Made by a program: the position numbers and the translations under genes
Notes under the pieces: generated by a model
Told to the model about the DNA's origin: nothing
The model's input: the letters and a program-made list of their open reading frames with translations, nothing else
Database searches by the model: none
Source of the DNA: Terriglobia bacterium
GTDB lineage: Bacteria; Acidobacteriota; Terriglobia; UBA7540
Reading direction: 5' to 3'
Assembly: GCA_020073545.1 (NCBI GenBank)
Contig: JAIQEZ010000029.1
Location: 1-42,164, forward strand
Length of the DNA: 42,164 nt
Shown here: positions 25,545-33,449 of the stretch, in pieces
How positions within the stretch are numbered: position 1 is the first letter of the stretch
How the letters are laid out: each line of letters begins with the position of its first letter

Positions 25545-27458
25545 GTGTCAACCGTCCCAACCACGTGTCCTTTTTGCGCTTGCGGCTGCGGGTTTTACTT
25601 GTTGGCCAATAAAGGGGAACTGGTTGGCGTGGCGCCGAGCGAAACCCATCCGGTATCCTTGGGAAGGCTCTGCGCCAGGGGTTGGGGCGCCCATGAGGCT
25701 GCCCTGTGGGGCGACCGGTTGAGACAACCGCTGATTAACCGTCACGGGAACCTAGAGACTGCTTCCTGGGTCGAGGCGCTTGATGACGTTACAAGGCGTT
25801 TCAGGGATTTGATCGCGGCCGGCAAGTCCGTCGGAGTACTTGGTTCTCCTCGGGCAAGCAATGAGGAGAACTATCTGGCTGGCAAGCTTGCTAGGGCTGG
25901 ATTCCAGACCAACAATGTCGACTTTTGCTTCCATTCCATCTGTCGCCCGCTATTTGCAGGTCTGGAGGATGTATGCGGCGATTACGCTCCTTCCATCAGT
26001 CTGAATGACATTGAAGCAAGCGAAACGATCTTGCTGATTGAGGGTGACCTGGCCCAGACACATCCGCGGGCTGCTTTTTCTGTGATGAAAGCGGTGGAAG
26101 CAGGAGCCCACCTTGTAACCATAGGCTACAGCAGGACGCAGATGGCACGCCTGTCATCCCTCCACCTGCAGACAACCCCTGGAAATGAGGGTGAAGTGAT
26201 CGATGGTCTTCTGGCCGCTGTCCTTCGTCCCGGTGGGGGAGATCGGACATCCCTTGCGATCCCTTGCGAAGGATATGACGCATTGCTGCGCAACGTAGAG
26301 GCTGTCAAGATCACCGAAGAGATGCGCCAGGCAGCAGACTGGATCGCGCACGCCACGCGGGCGACGTTCTTGATGGCCCCGACGAGTGGGTATGGCGATC
26401 AAACTCGAAATGCCGCCGCTGCCCTTGCCACGCTGGCCGCTGTCACGGGACATCTGGACAGGCCGGATTCCGGACTCTTGCCGCTTCTGGCGCGGAGCAA
26501 CGTGCGAGGGGCCTGCGATATGGGAGTCGCACCGGATCGCCTGCCCGGTCACCAACCACTCTGCGACCAGCGAGCTCAGCAGCGATTACAGGACCTTTGG
26601 GGCAAGAAACTGCCCTCGACTCGCGGATTGGAGGCAGAAAGTCTGCTGCAATCCGTGAGCGGATTGATTGTCTTGGCGGACGATCCCTCTGCGGTGCTCC
26701 CGATGGGAGGACGGGCATTGGCGGCTCTGGGGAAAATCGAGTTTTTGGTGGTGTTGGATGCCTTTGTAACGCCCCCCTCGCGGATCGCCCATGCGGTACT
26801 GCCGATTGCCTGCTTTGCTGAGACTGAAGGAACACTCACCAACATGGAAGGCAGAGTCCAAAGTCTTCAGGTGGCAACCCAGCCGCCTGGGGAAGCAAGA
26901 CCTGGGTGGCAGGTGCTTGCTGAGCTTTGTGCGAGATTCGACGCTGGCGTTTCATACAATTCAACTACGGATGTCCTCAGAGAGATAGCACAAGCGGCGC
27001 CACGATACGCTCGGATGGAGCAGCGGGCGTCGGACGACGAATGGGGCGGCCGATGGGTTAAGGATCCTGACAGGGGGAAGTTCAAGCTCTATGCCACGGG
27101 AGCGGCAGCGCTGACATCTGCCGAGCGCCCGCATGTGCTGGTACGTGATGGAGCTTTTGACTGGGGTCGCGACCCACTCGTTTCGTTTTCGCCAACCTTA
27201 AGTCGCGACTCTCAATCGCAGCAAAAGCTCTTTCCGAATGGCTTCGTCGAAATCTGTAAGCAAGATGCCGACGGGCTCGGCGTTCCCGTGGGACGGCAGG
27301 TAAAGTTGACCTCAGTCCATGGAAATGCGGTCGTTCCCATTCGGTTAAGAGCGGATCTCAAGCCCGGCGTGCTGCTTGTACCTTACGCGTTCCGCGACCA
27401 TGTCGCCAACGTGTTGGGCACAGACAGTGTAACGGCCGTAAAAGTAGAACAGGCATAA
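25545..27458 (+). CDS. FdhF-like molybdopterin oxidoreductase lacking the formate catalytic residues
   Basis: A 637-residue member of the molybdopterin oxidoreductase family, closest in wording to formate dehydrogenase H. The N-terminal [4Fe-4S] site is C8, C11, C15 and C43 (CPFCACGCGF, RLCARGW). Gapless comparison with FdhF around NNVDFCFHSICRPLFAGL puts Ile132 at the selenocysteine/cysteine position and Cys133 at the active-site His. In LLPLLARSNVRGACDMG, Leu315 replaces the formate-binding Arg. The pterin-binding and C-terminal segments are kept. I infer an electron-transfer or structural subunit, or a different activity, not formate oxidation. The GTG at 25545 follows GGGGAGGGGG; an ATG at 25518 is possible. 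It leads the hydrogenase operon. Confidence 0.85.
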   Translation: MSTVPTTCPFCACGCGFYLLANKGELVGVAPSETHPVSLGRLCARGWGAHEAALWGDRLRQPLINRHGNLETASWVEALDDVTRRFRDLIAAGKSVGVLGSPRASNEENYLAGKLARAGFQTNNVDFCFHSICRPLFAGLEDVCGDYAPSISLNDIEASETILLIEGDLAQTHPRAAFSVMKAVEAGAHLVTIGYSRTQMARLSSLHLQTTPGNEGEVIDGLLAAVLRPGGGDRTSLAIPCEGYDALLRNVEAVKITEEMRQAADWIAHATRATFLMAPTSGYGDQTRNAAAALATLAAVTGHLDRPDSGLLPLLARSNVRGACDMGVAPDRLPGHQPLCDQRAQQRLQDLWGKKLPSTRGLEAESLLQSVSGLIVLADDPSAVLPMGGRALAALGKIEFLVVLDAFVTPPSRIAHAVLPIACFAETEGTLTNMEGRVQSLQVATQPPGEARPGWQVLAELCARFDAGVSYNSTTDVLREIAQAAPRYARMEQRASDDEWGGRWVKDPDRGKFKLYATGAAALTSAERPHVLVRDGAFDWGRDPLVSFSPTLSRDSQSQQKLFPNGFVEICKQDADGLGVPVGRQVKLTSVHGNAVVPIRLRADLKPGVLLVPYAFRDHVANVLGTDSVTAVKVEQA

Positions 27459-27468
27459 GGGGTCGTTG

Positions 27469-28509
27469 ATGGTCTTCGCGATACAAAGACCCGGTATGGC
27501 GAAATGGCTTGAGAAGCTACTCGAGGGTGGAGAGGTCATCGCTCCAGTTCGCGGCCCTTGCGGTGATGTCGTCTTCTCAACCATCCGTTCCCCAGCGCAG
27601 GTAATATGGGACTTCGGCAATCCGCTTCACCCACCAAAACGGTTCGTGCTGCCCCAAACCGACCCACTTGTCACGATCAAGCGCAACGGTCATCGCCACG
27701 AGGTTGAGCCGATTTACGATGATGCCCGCCGCATCCTCTTCAACGTACGCAGTTGCGATGTCAAAGGAATTGCCTTCTTGACTCGAATGCACGAGATGGA
27801 ACCGGCAGATGCTTCGTACCTTCGCCGTGCCAATCGCCTCACGGTCATCAGCCTGGCCTGCACCACTCCCTGCCCACCCGGTTTCTGTGTATGTACTGAC
27901 TCGGGTCCCTTTTTGAGCGACGGTTATGACATTCAATTGACGGATGTGGGTAAGAGCTACCTGGTAGAGGTTGGTAGTGAAAAGGGTGAAGCCGCGATAT
28001 CGGTTGTGCCAAGCCTCTTCCGGAAAGCTACGGAAAGTGAACTATTAAAGCGAAAAAAACTCGAGACAGCGGCGAGAAGCCATTTTGGGCAAGAGACCTG
28101 CCATTTTGCTTCTGCCATGAGGCGCATTTCGACCGGGCGTGTGCAAGACTCGCTGTGGGACAAGATGAGCGACTGGTGCCTGGAATGCGGCGGATGCAAC
28201 CTGATTTGCCCCACCTGTTACTGCTTCAGCGTGAAGGATCTCCGTCGTGATGGAACGTGGATTCGCTGCCGGATGTGGGATTCCTGCCAGTACGCTGCCT
28301 TCACGCTTGAAGCTTCCGGACATAACCCCCGCGAGCATCGAAAGGAGCGGATGAAGCGCCGTTTCTTCCATAAAGTGAGTGCGCAGTACTACACGCGCGA
28401 CAGTACGGTCGGGTGCGTTGGCTGCGGGCGATGCATCAAGGTGTGTCTAGGCACAACGGACATGCCTGCGGTTGTAGCTGCGATCAGGAAGGGGAAATGG
28501 CATGAATGA
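27469..28509 (+). CDS. hydB: HydB/AsrA-like 4Fe-4S electron-transfer subunit
   Basis: A 346-residue iron-sulfur protein of the sulfhydrogenase beta / anaerobic sulfite reductase A family. Features are the VRSCDVKGI segment, a short cysteine cluster TTPCPPGFCVC, and two C-terminal ferredoxin-type sets: CLECGGCNLICPTCYCF and CVGCGRCIKVC. In the family it relays electrons between the FAD subunit (HydG/AsrB) and the hydrogenase. AAGGGG lies before the ATG at 27469, ten bases after the previous stop, and the next gene overlaps it by eight bases. The pairing with a Hyf-type membrane hydrogenase instead of HydDA is unusual. Confidence 0.88.
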   Translation: MVFAIQRPGMAKWLEKLLEGGEVIAPVRGPCGDVVFSTIRSPAQVIWDFGNPLHPPKRFVLPQTDPLVTIKRNGHRHEVEPIYDDARRILFNVRSCDVKGIAFLTRMHEMEPADASYLRRANRLTVISLACTTPCPPGFCVCTDSGPFLSDGYDIQLTDVGKSYLVEVGSEKGEAAISVVPSLFRKATESELLKRKKLETAARSHFGQETCHFASAMRRISTGRVQDSLWDKMSDWCLECGGCNLICPTCYCFSVKDLRRDGTWIRCRMWDSCQYAAFTLEASGHNPREHRKERMKRRFFHKVSAQYYTRDSTVGCVGCGRCIKVCLGTTDMPAVVAAIRKGKWHE

Positions 28510-29323
28510 TGTGTTCCTTCCAGATATTGCCACCCTCGTAAAGGCCTGGGACGAGACGCCCGATACCAAGACGTTTGCCTGGCGCTTCCGCGATTTGAAG
28601 GGTGGGAAGGATTTCCATTTCCTTCCTGGACAATTCCTGGAGTTGTCCGTGTTCGGGTACGGAGAGGCTCCGTTTTGCATCGCCTCAAGCCCGACTCGGC
28701 CCGACGCGTTAGAAACCACGGTCCGCCGCACCGGGCAGTTGACCGATGCGTTGCACAGGCTTGGCAATGGCGACGAGGTGGGCATACGCGGTCCCTTCGG
28801 CAACGGATTTGATGCGGAAGCGGCCCGCGGCAAGGATTTGCTTTTTGTGGGCGGCGGCATTGGACTGGCACCGCTGCGCAGCTTGATTTGGAACGCCCTT
28901 GACGAGCGTGACCGTTTCGGCAAAGTGACCATCCTTTACGGCGCCCGGACCCCCTCTGACTTGGTTTACAGGCATGAACTCAAAGAGTGGGAAGAACGCT
29001 CGGATGTGGAACTCCTCATTACCGTGGACTGGGCTGCGCCCGGTTGGACTGGAAATGTGGGGGTGGTCCCAGTTCTGTTCGAAAAGGTCACCCTTCACCC
29101 GGAGTCTACTCTGGCCTATGTCTGTGGCCCGCCGATCATGATCAGGTTCGTTGTCCGAGATCTTCTCGCGCGCGGGTTCAAAGAAGAGGCGGTCATATCC
29201 ACCTTGGAACGCATGATGCAGTGTGGTATTGGGAAATGCAATCACTGCGCCATTGGCCATCGCTACGTATGCCGCGATGGGCCGGTTTTCAACTATAGCC
29301 AGATTCGGGAGTTGGTAGAGTAG
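28502..29323 (+). CDS. hydG: HydG/AsrB-like FAD/NAD(P)-binding subunit
   Basis: A 273-residue ferredoxin-NADP reductase-type protein. FAD site: PGQFLELSVFGYGEAPFCIAS. NAD(P) site: LLFVGGGIGLAPLRSL and YGARTPSDLVYRHEL. Then AYVCGPPIM, and a C-terminal [2Fe-2S] ligand set C241, C246, C249, C257 (CGIGKCNHCAIGHRYVC). It belongs with sulfhydrogenase gamma (HydG), AsrB and dihydroorotate dehydrogenase electron-transfer subunits, and oxidises or reduces NAD(P)H. The start overlaps hydB, so the two are a unit. It gives the hydrogenase complex a nicotinamide port. Confidence 0.9.
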   Translation: MNDVFLPDIATLVKAWDETPDTKTFAWRFRDLKGGKDFHFLPGQFLELSVFGYGEAPFCIASSPTRPDALETTVRRTGQLTDALHRLGNGDEVGIRGPFGNGFDAEAARGKDLLFVGGGIGLAPLRSLIWNALDERDRFGKVTILYGARTPSDLVYRHELKEWEERSDVELLITVDWAAPGWTGNVGVVPVLFEKVTLHPESTLAYVCGPPIMIRFVVRDLLARGFKEEAVISTLERMMQCGIGKCNHCAIGHRYVCRDGPVFNYSQIRELVE

Positions 29324-29333
29324 AGAGACTCTG

Positions 29334-29459
29334 ATGCACTCATCCCCCGGCCTGTTCCCTATCGCGAATACCGGGCCAAGTTATTCGGGGACAGGAGTGC
29401 GTCCGCGTACGGAGGAGATCTGGGGTCAACACTCGTTTTCAAGACAGTCGGCAGCATGA
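29334..29459 (+). CDS. Candidate 41-residue small protein between hydG and the maturation protease
   Basis: ATG at 29334, eleven bases after the hydG stop; TGA at 29457-29459 overlaps the ATG of the next gene (ATGA). The peptide (MHSSPGLFPIANTG, then RPRTEEIWGQHSF) has no known motif. GGAGGAG at 29422 is too far from the next start to serve it, so coupled translation would explain how the protease gene is initiated. It could equally be a chance frame in repeat-like sequence (GGGGACAGGAG). Confidence 0.3.
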   Translation: MHSSPGLFPIANTGPSYSGTGVRPRTEEIWGQHSFSRQSAA

Positions 29460-29980
29460 ATCTACACGCACAGCTTGCCACGAAGATTCGAGGCAACGTG
29501 GTAGTCATGGGCATTGGTAATCCCTGCCGTGGCGACGACGCAGCCGGGAGCCTCGTGGCCCGGCAGATCCACGATGCACCCAGTGTGCGCGTGATCGACG
29601 CCCAAGATGTTCCGGAAGACTACCTAACCCAAGTGGTGAATCAGGGGCCTGACACCGTCGTGCTGATTGACTCTGTTGATCTGAGCTCCGCACCTGGCTC
29701 CGTTGCGCTTTTGGACAAGGATCAATTAACTGTCTACTGGCCGAGCACACACCGCGTGCCCATCAGCCTGCTGATGAACTACCTCGAGCAAGAGACCCAT
29801 GCCCGCGTGTTGCTGATTGCCATTCAGCCGCGTCAAACGGCTTTCTTGGAACCTATGAGCGGAGAGGTGCGTGCGAGTGTTGCAGGCATGGTCGACGTGT
29901 TGAAAAGTGTTCTCGAAAGGCCGCGGGTATCTGCTGATGTCGAAATCACCGACCCATTGAGAAGAAAGGCAGTCGCTTGA
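29456..29980 (+). CDS. hycI: [NiFe]-hydrogenase maturation endopeptidase (HycI-like)
   Basis: A 174-residue member of the HycI/HybD peptidase family, which trims the C-terminus of the large subunit after nickel insertion. The signature MGIGNPCRGDDAAG holds the first nickel-sensing acid; D48 or D49 near RVIDAQDVPED and the segment LIDSVDLSSAPGSV are typical. STHRVPISLLMNYL carries the conserved His. Its target should be the large subunit at 33450, which keeps a C-terminal extension. The stop overlaps the TTG start of the next gene. Confidence 0.93.
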   Translation: MNLHAQLATKIRGNVVVMGIGNPCRGDDAAGSLVARQIHDAPSVRVIDAQDVPEDYLTQVVNQGPDTVVLIDSVDLSSAPGSVALLDKDQLTVYWPSTHRVPISLLMNYLEQETHARVLLIAIQPRQTAFLEPMSGEVRASVAGMVDVLKSVLERPRVSADVEITDPLRRKAVA

Positions 29981-31437
29981 TTACCTCAGTTGCAGTCCTC
30001 ATGCTGATCCTGCCCGCGGCCGGAGCCCTTTTGTGTGTGGCTCTGAAGAAAAGTCCTCGCCCCGTGGCCACACTCATTGCCGCCATTGCCACCGGCCTGG
30101 CTGTGTCGCTTACATTGTCCACCTACGGCGCCTCTTACACCAGAATGTTCGGGTATCTTCCATGGTTGCAGGGCATCGTCGATGCGCCTATTTTGGGGAT
30201 TTTTGTGGATCCCTTGGCTTCTTTGATGCTGCTGGTCGCGCTGCCGATCGGGTTGCTCACCGTCCTCTATTCGACCTCCTACCTTACCGACAAGAACCGA
30301 GAGCACCCGGTAAGCCGCGAGCATTACGGCCGGTACTATTTCTGGCTCCTGTTGTTCATCACCAGCATGGTGGGGGTGGCGATCTCGCCCAATTTCCTCC
30401 AGTTCTTCCTCTTTTGGGAACTGACTACTTTGTGTTCCTGGGCGCTCATATCGTTTCACCAGACCGAGCGAAGCCTGCGAGCCGGATTCAAGGCCCTCTT
30501 GATGACCGAAGTCGGCAGTGCCTTCCTGCTGCTGGCCATCCTTATTCTTTTTGTTCGTACCAGCTCCTTTGAGTTTTCAGCTCTCGGCATGCTGCCGGAA
30601 GGTTTGCGATCATGGGTTTTCCTCTTTCTCATGATTGCCGCCTGGGCGAAGGCGGCGCAGGTTCCCCTCCTAACGTGGCTGCCGGATGCCATGGAAGCTC
30701 CGACTCCTATCAGCGCTTACCTCCACGCAGCAGCGATGGTCAAAGCCGGGGTCTACCTGATGGCCAGGGCGGTGAGCAGCGGGTGGGGAATTCCCCCGAA
30801 GATTTCCTTGCTCATGGCCGGTATGGCGCTGCTCACGATTTTCGTCGCTCTCTCGTTATATTTCGTTCAGGATGACCTGAAGCGGCTGCTAGCCTATTCG
30901 ACTATCGCTCATCTCGGCTATATACTGCTCGGCATCGCTATAGGAGGTCTTGGCTCAACCCTGGGTTTCCGCGGCGCTGCGTTGCACATAATCTGCCACG
31001 CCTACAGCAAGGCGACCCTATTCTTTTGCGCGGGCGCCATCGCCTATGTGACCGGGACTCGCAGCATATCGGCACTGCGCGGCCTGGGAAGAAGCATGCC
31101 GCTCACCGCGGTGGCCTTTTTCATCGGGCTCCTGAGTGTCACCGGAGTGCCACCGCTGGCCTGCTTCTGGAGCAAGTTCATGATCCTTTCGGGCGCCATG
31201 CGTCTTCATGGTGCAATAGGGCCGACCATCCTCATTCTCATCCTTGGCGAGACCCTGGTCTCCTTCGGTTGGATGCTCTACGTCGCACAAAGAATCTTTC
31301 TGGGCCCTGTCTCGTTGGCGGCCCAAGTCCACAGCGACCCGCCTTGGGAAATGAGCGCCACCTTAGTCATCCTGATGATCGGCTGCGTAGCAGCCCCGTT
31401 TGTTGGCATGCCCTTAGTGCAGTTGATGGGAAAATAG
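29977..31437 (+). CDS. hyfD: HyfD/NuoM-like proton-channel membrane subunit
   Basis: A 486-residue protein with about 14 membrane helices, of the proton-conducting antiporter-like family (NuoL/M/N, MrpA/D). Landmarks are FFLFWELTTLCSWALI, with the helix-5 glutamate, KAAQVPLLTWLPDAMEAPTPISAYLHAA around the key lysine, QDDLKRLLAYSTIAHLGYI, and ICHAYSKATLFF. Length fits E. coli HyfD. It should couple electron flow to proton or sodium translocation. It begins with a TTG overlapping the preceding stop. Confidence 0.9.
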   Translation: MITSVAVLMLILPAAGALLCVALKKSPRPVATLIAAIATGLAVSLTLSTYGASYTRMFGYLPWLQGIVDAPILGIFVDPLASLMLLVALPIGLLTVLYSTSYLTDKNREHPVSREHYGRYYFWLLLFITSMVGVAISPNFLQFFLFWELTTLCSWALISFHQTERSLRAGFKALLMTEVGSAFLLLAILILFVRTSSFEFSALGMLPEGLRSWVFLFLMIAAWAKAAQVPLLTWLPDAMEAPTPISAYLHAAAMVKAGVYLMARAVSSGWGIPPKISLLMAGMALLTIFVALSLYFVQDDLKRLLAYSTIAHLGYILLGIAIGGLGSTLGFRGAALHIICHAYSKATLFFCAGAIAYVTGTRSISALRGLGRSMPLTAVAFFIGLLSVTGVPPLACFWSKFMILSGAMRLHGAIGPTILILILGETLVSFGWMLYVAQRIFLGPVSLAAQVHSDPPWEMSATLVILMIGCVAAPFVGMPLVQLMGK

Positions 31438-31438
31438 A

Positions 31439-33439
31439 ATGATCAATGTGGTTCGCCAAGTCGAAACCAGCATCGTGATCCTAATCGTTGGGTCATTCGT
31501 AAGCCTGCTCCTGGCGCGCCGGCGGAGGCTGTGTGGGTGGGTTAGTTTCGCGATCGTATGCGTGTCCTCCGTGAGCATCTGGCTGGCTGTAGTGGGAGCC
31601 GTCACAGGGCCGTCGCACGAACACGCGATCCTTTCCGTGCCACAACTGGGCTCCCGTCTGGCGCTGCGGGTGGACCCCTTGAGCGCGATCTTCCTGGCCA
31701 TTGTTGCACTGATTGCCCTCCTGAGCACCCTGTACTCCATCCGGTACATGGACCATTACGTGCGCGACAACGTCGCGAAGTTCTTCCCGGTCCTTCTCCT
31801 CTGCGTGGCCAGCATGATCGGCGTTCTGGTGACCACCGACTTCTTGTTCTTCCTCATCTTCTGGGAGTCCATGACGCTGACGTCATACTTCCTGGTGACG
31901 TTTGAGAGTGAGAACGCCGCGAGCCAGCGGGCGGGCCTGAAGTATTTCATCATCACCCACGGCGCAACGCTGTGCATGGTGGCTGCTGCACTGTTACTTT
32001 GGAGGACGTCAGGCTCGTTTTCTTTCGAGGCTATCAGACAAACTCTGTCCGAGTTGCTAAACACCCGACCGTTCCTAGCTCATTCCATCATCTTCCTCTT
32101 CTTCTTGGGGTTTGCCACCAAAGCGGGAATCCTACCCATGGGCGATTGGCTTCCCGATGCACACCCTGTTGCGCCCTCCGGCATGAGCGCCACGCTCTCC
32201 GGTGCACTGGTCAAGCTGGGAATATATGGGCTGGTTCGCCTCTTCTTCTCCTTTCTGGTTGCCTCACCATCGCTGAGCATCTGGGGGATTATCCTGGCTC
32301 TAGCAGGCACAGGGTCGCTTTTCGCTGGAACATTAACCGCACTGCGGCAGATCGACACCAAGCGGCTTATGGCCTTTCACACCATCGGGCAGATCGGCTA
32401 CATCTGCCTCGGGCTCGGTACGGGCGCCTACTGCCTGCCGAGGTACCCGGCGCTGGCCTCGATCGCTCTCGCGGGTGCGATATTCCATGCTGTAAACCAC
32501 GCCTGCTTCAAGTCGTGCCTCTTCCTCGGCGCGGGGTCGGTGCTTTACCGGACGGGCAAGCGCGACATGGATAAGCTGGGCGGCCTCGCTGGTCCTATGC
32601 CGTACACAGCCGGCACAACAACAATCGCCTCATTGAGTATCGCGGGGGTGCCGCCCTTCAACGGGTTCGCCAGCAAATGGCTTATCGTTGCCGGCTGCAT
32701 ATTGGCAGGAATGCGATTCCCGTTGTTCCTGGTGCTGGGTCTTGTAGCCCTATTCATTTCGCTCGTTACGCTCGCTTCCTTCCTGAAGGTACTCGGAGCG
32801 GTCTTTCTCGGCAAGGCCGATGAGAACTTCAGACCCGAGGAAGTGCCGATATCCATGATTGTGCCCCAAGTGGTGCTTGCCGCCCTCTGCATCCTACTGG
32901 GCATCTTTCCACAGCCCGTCTTGCGTTTCGTCGGTTCTGCCATCCAGGGGGTTACGGGCATCCCCGTATCGGGGGTGGACGCGAGCAGGATTTGGGGCGG
33001 CCTGTCACTGACGGATGGATCGCCGGTCGCATTCTGGTCACCCCTCGCCATTTTGGCAGCCTTGGCCATCCTGGCATTGATCTCCTATGCCCTTCAGCGC
33101 GTGGGCGGAGCCCGAGTGAGGTCAGTACCGGTCTGGTACTGCGGTGAAGAACACGCCCCGGCCACGGTCCGTTACCCCGCCAGCAGTTTTTACCTGCCAT
33201 TCAAACACGCCTTCCAGGGAGTCTATCCAACTGGAAAGGTGCACGTGCCGAAATTCCCAGCTCTACTTCGCCGCGTGCTCGATTTTGACCAATGGCTGTA
33301 TGCGCCGACCGTCAAGATTATTGACAGGGCCGCAGACCGAGTCAGCAGAACGCACGTCGGAACCCCTCAAATCTACCTTCTGTGGATAGTGATTGGCGCC
33401 ATCGTTGTGACTGGAATCTTGCTGTGGGTGAATGGCTGA
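31439..33439 (+). CDS. hyfB: HyfB/NuoL-like proton-channel membrane subunit
   Basis: A 666-residue antiporter-like subunit, the length of HyfB (about 670). The antiporter core (about 50-450) carries FLIFWESMTLTSYFLVTFE, GFATKAGILPMGDWLPDAHP, QIDTKRLMAFHTIGQIGYI and AVNHACFKSCLF. The C-terminal part has further helices and a soluble VPVWYCGEEH-type segment typical of HyfB/HycC. It starts one base after the hyfD stop. With hyfD and hyfF it makes three pumping modules in one complex. Confidence 0.9.
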   Translation: MINVVRQVETSIVILIVGSFVSLLLARRRRLCGWVSFAIVCVSSVSIWLAVVGAVTGPSHEHAILSVPQLGSRLALRVDPLSAIFLAIVALIALLSTLYSIRYMDHYVRDNVAKFFPVLLLCVASMIGVLVTTDFLFFLIFWESMTLTSYFLVTFESENAASQRAGLKYFIITHGATLCMVAAALLLWRTSGSFSFEAIRQTLSELLNTRPFLAHSIIFLFFLGFATKAGILPMGDWLPDAHPVAPSGMSATLSGALVKLGIYGLVRLFFSFLVASPSLSIWGIILALAGTGSLFAGTLTALRQIDTKRLMAFHTIGQIGYICLGLGTGAYCLPRYPALASIALAGAIFHAVNHACFKSCLFLGAGSVLYRTGKRDMDKLGGLAGPMPYTAGTTTIASLSIAGVPPFNGFASKWLIVAGCILAGMRFPLFLVLGLVALFISLVTLASFLKVLGAVFLGKADENFRPEEVPISMIVPQVVLAALCILLGIFPQPVLRFVGSAIQGVTGIPVSGVDASRIWGGLSLTDGSPVAFWSPLAILAALAILALISYALQRVGGARVRSVPVWYCGEEHAPATVRYPASSFYLPFKHAFQGVYPTGKVHVPKFPALLRRVLDFDQWLYAPTVKIIDRAADRVSRTHVGTPQIYLLWIVIGAIVVTGILLWVNG

Positions 33440-33449
33440 GGAGATGGCC

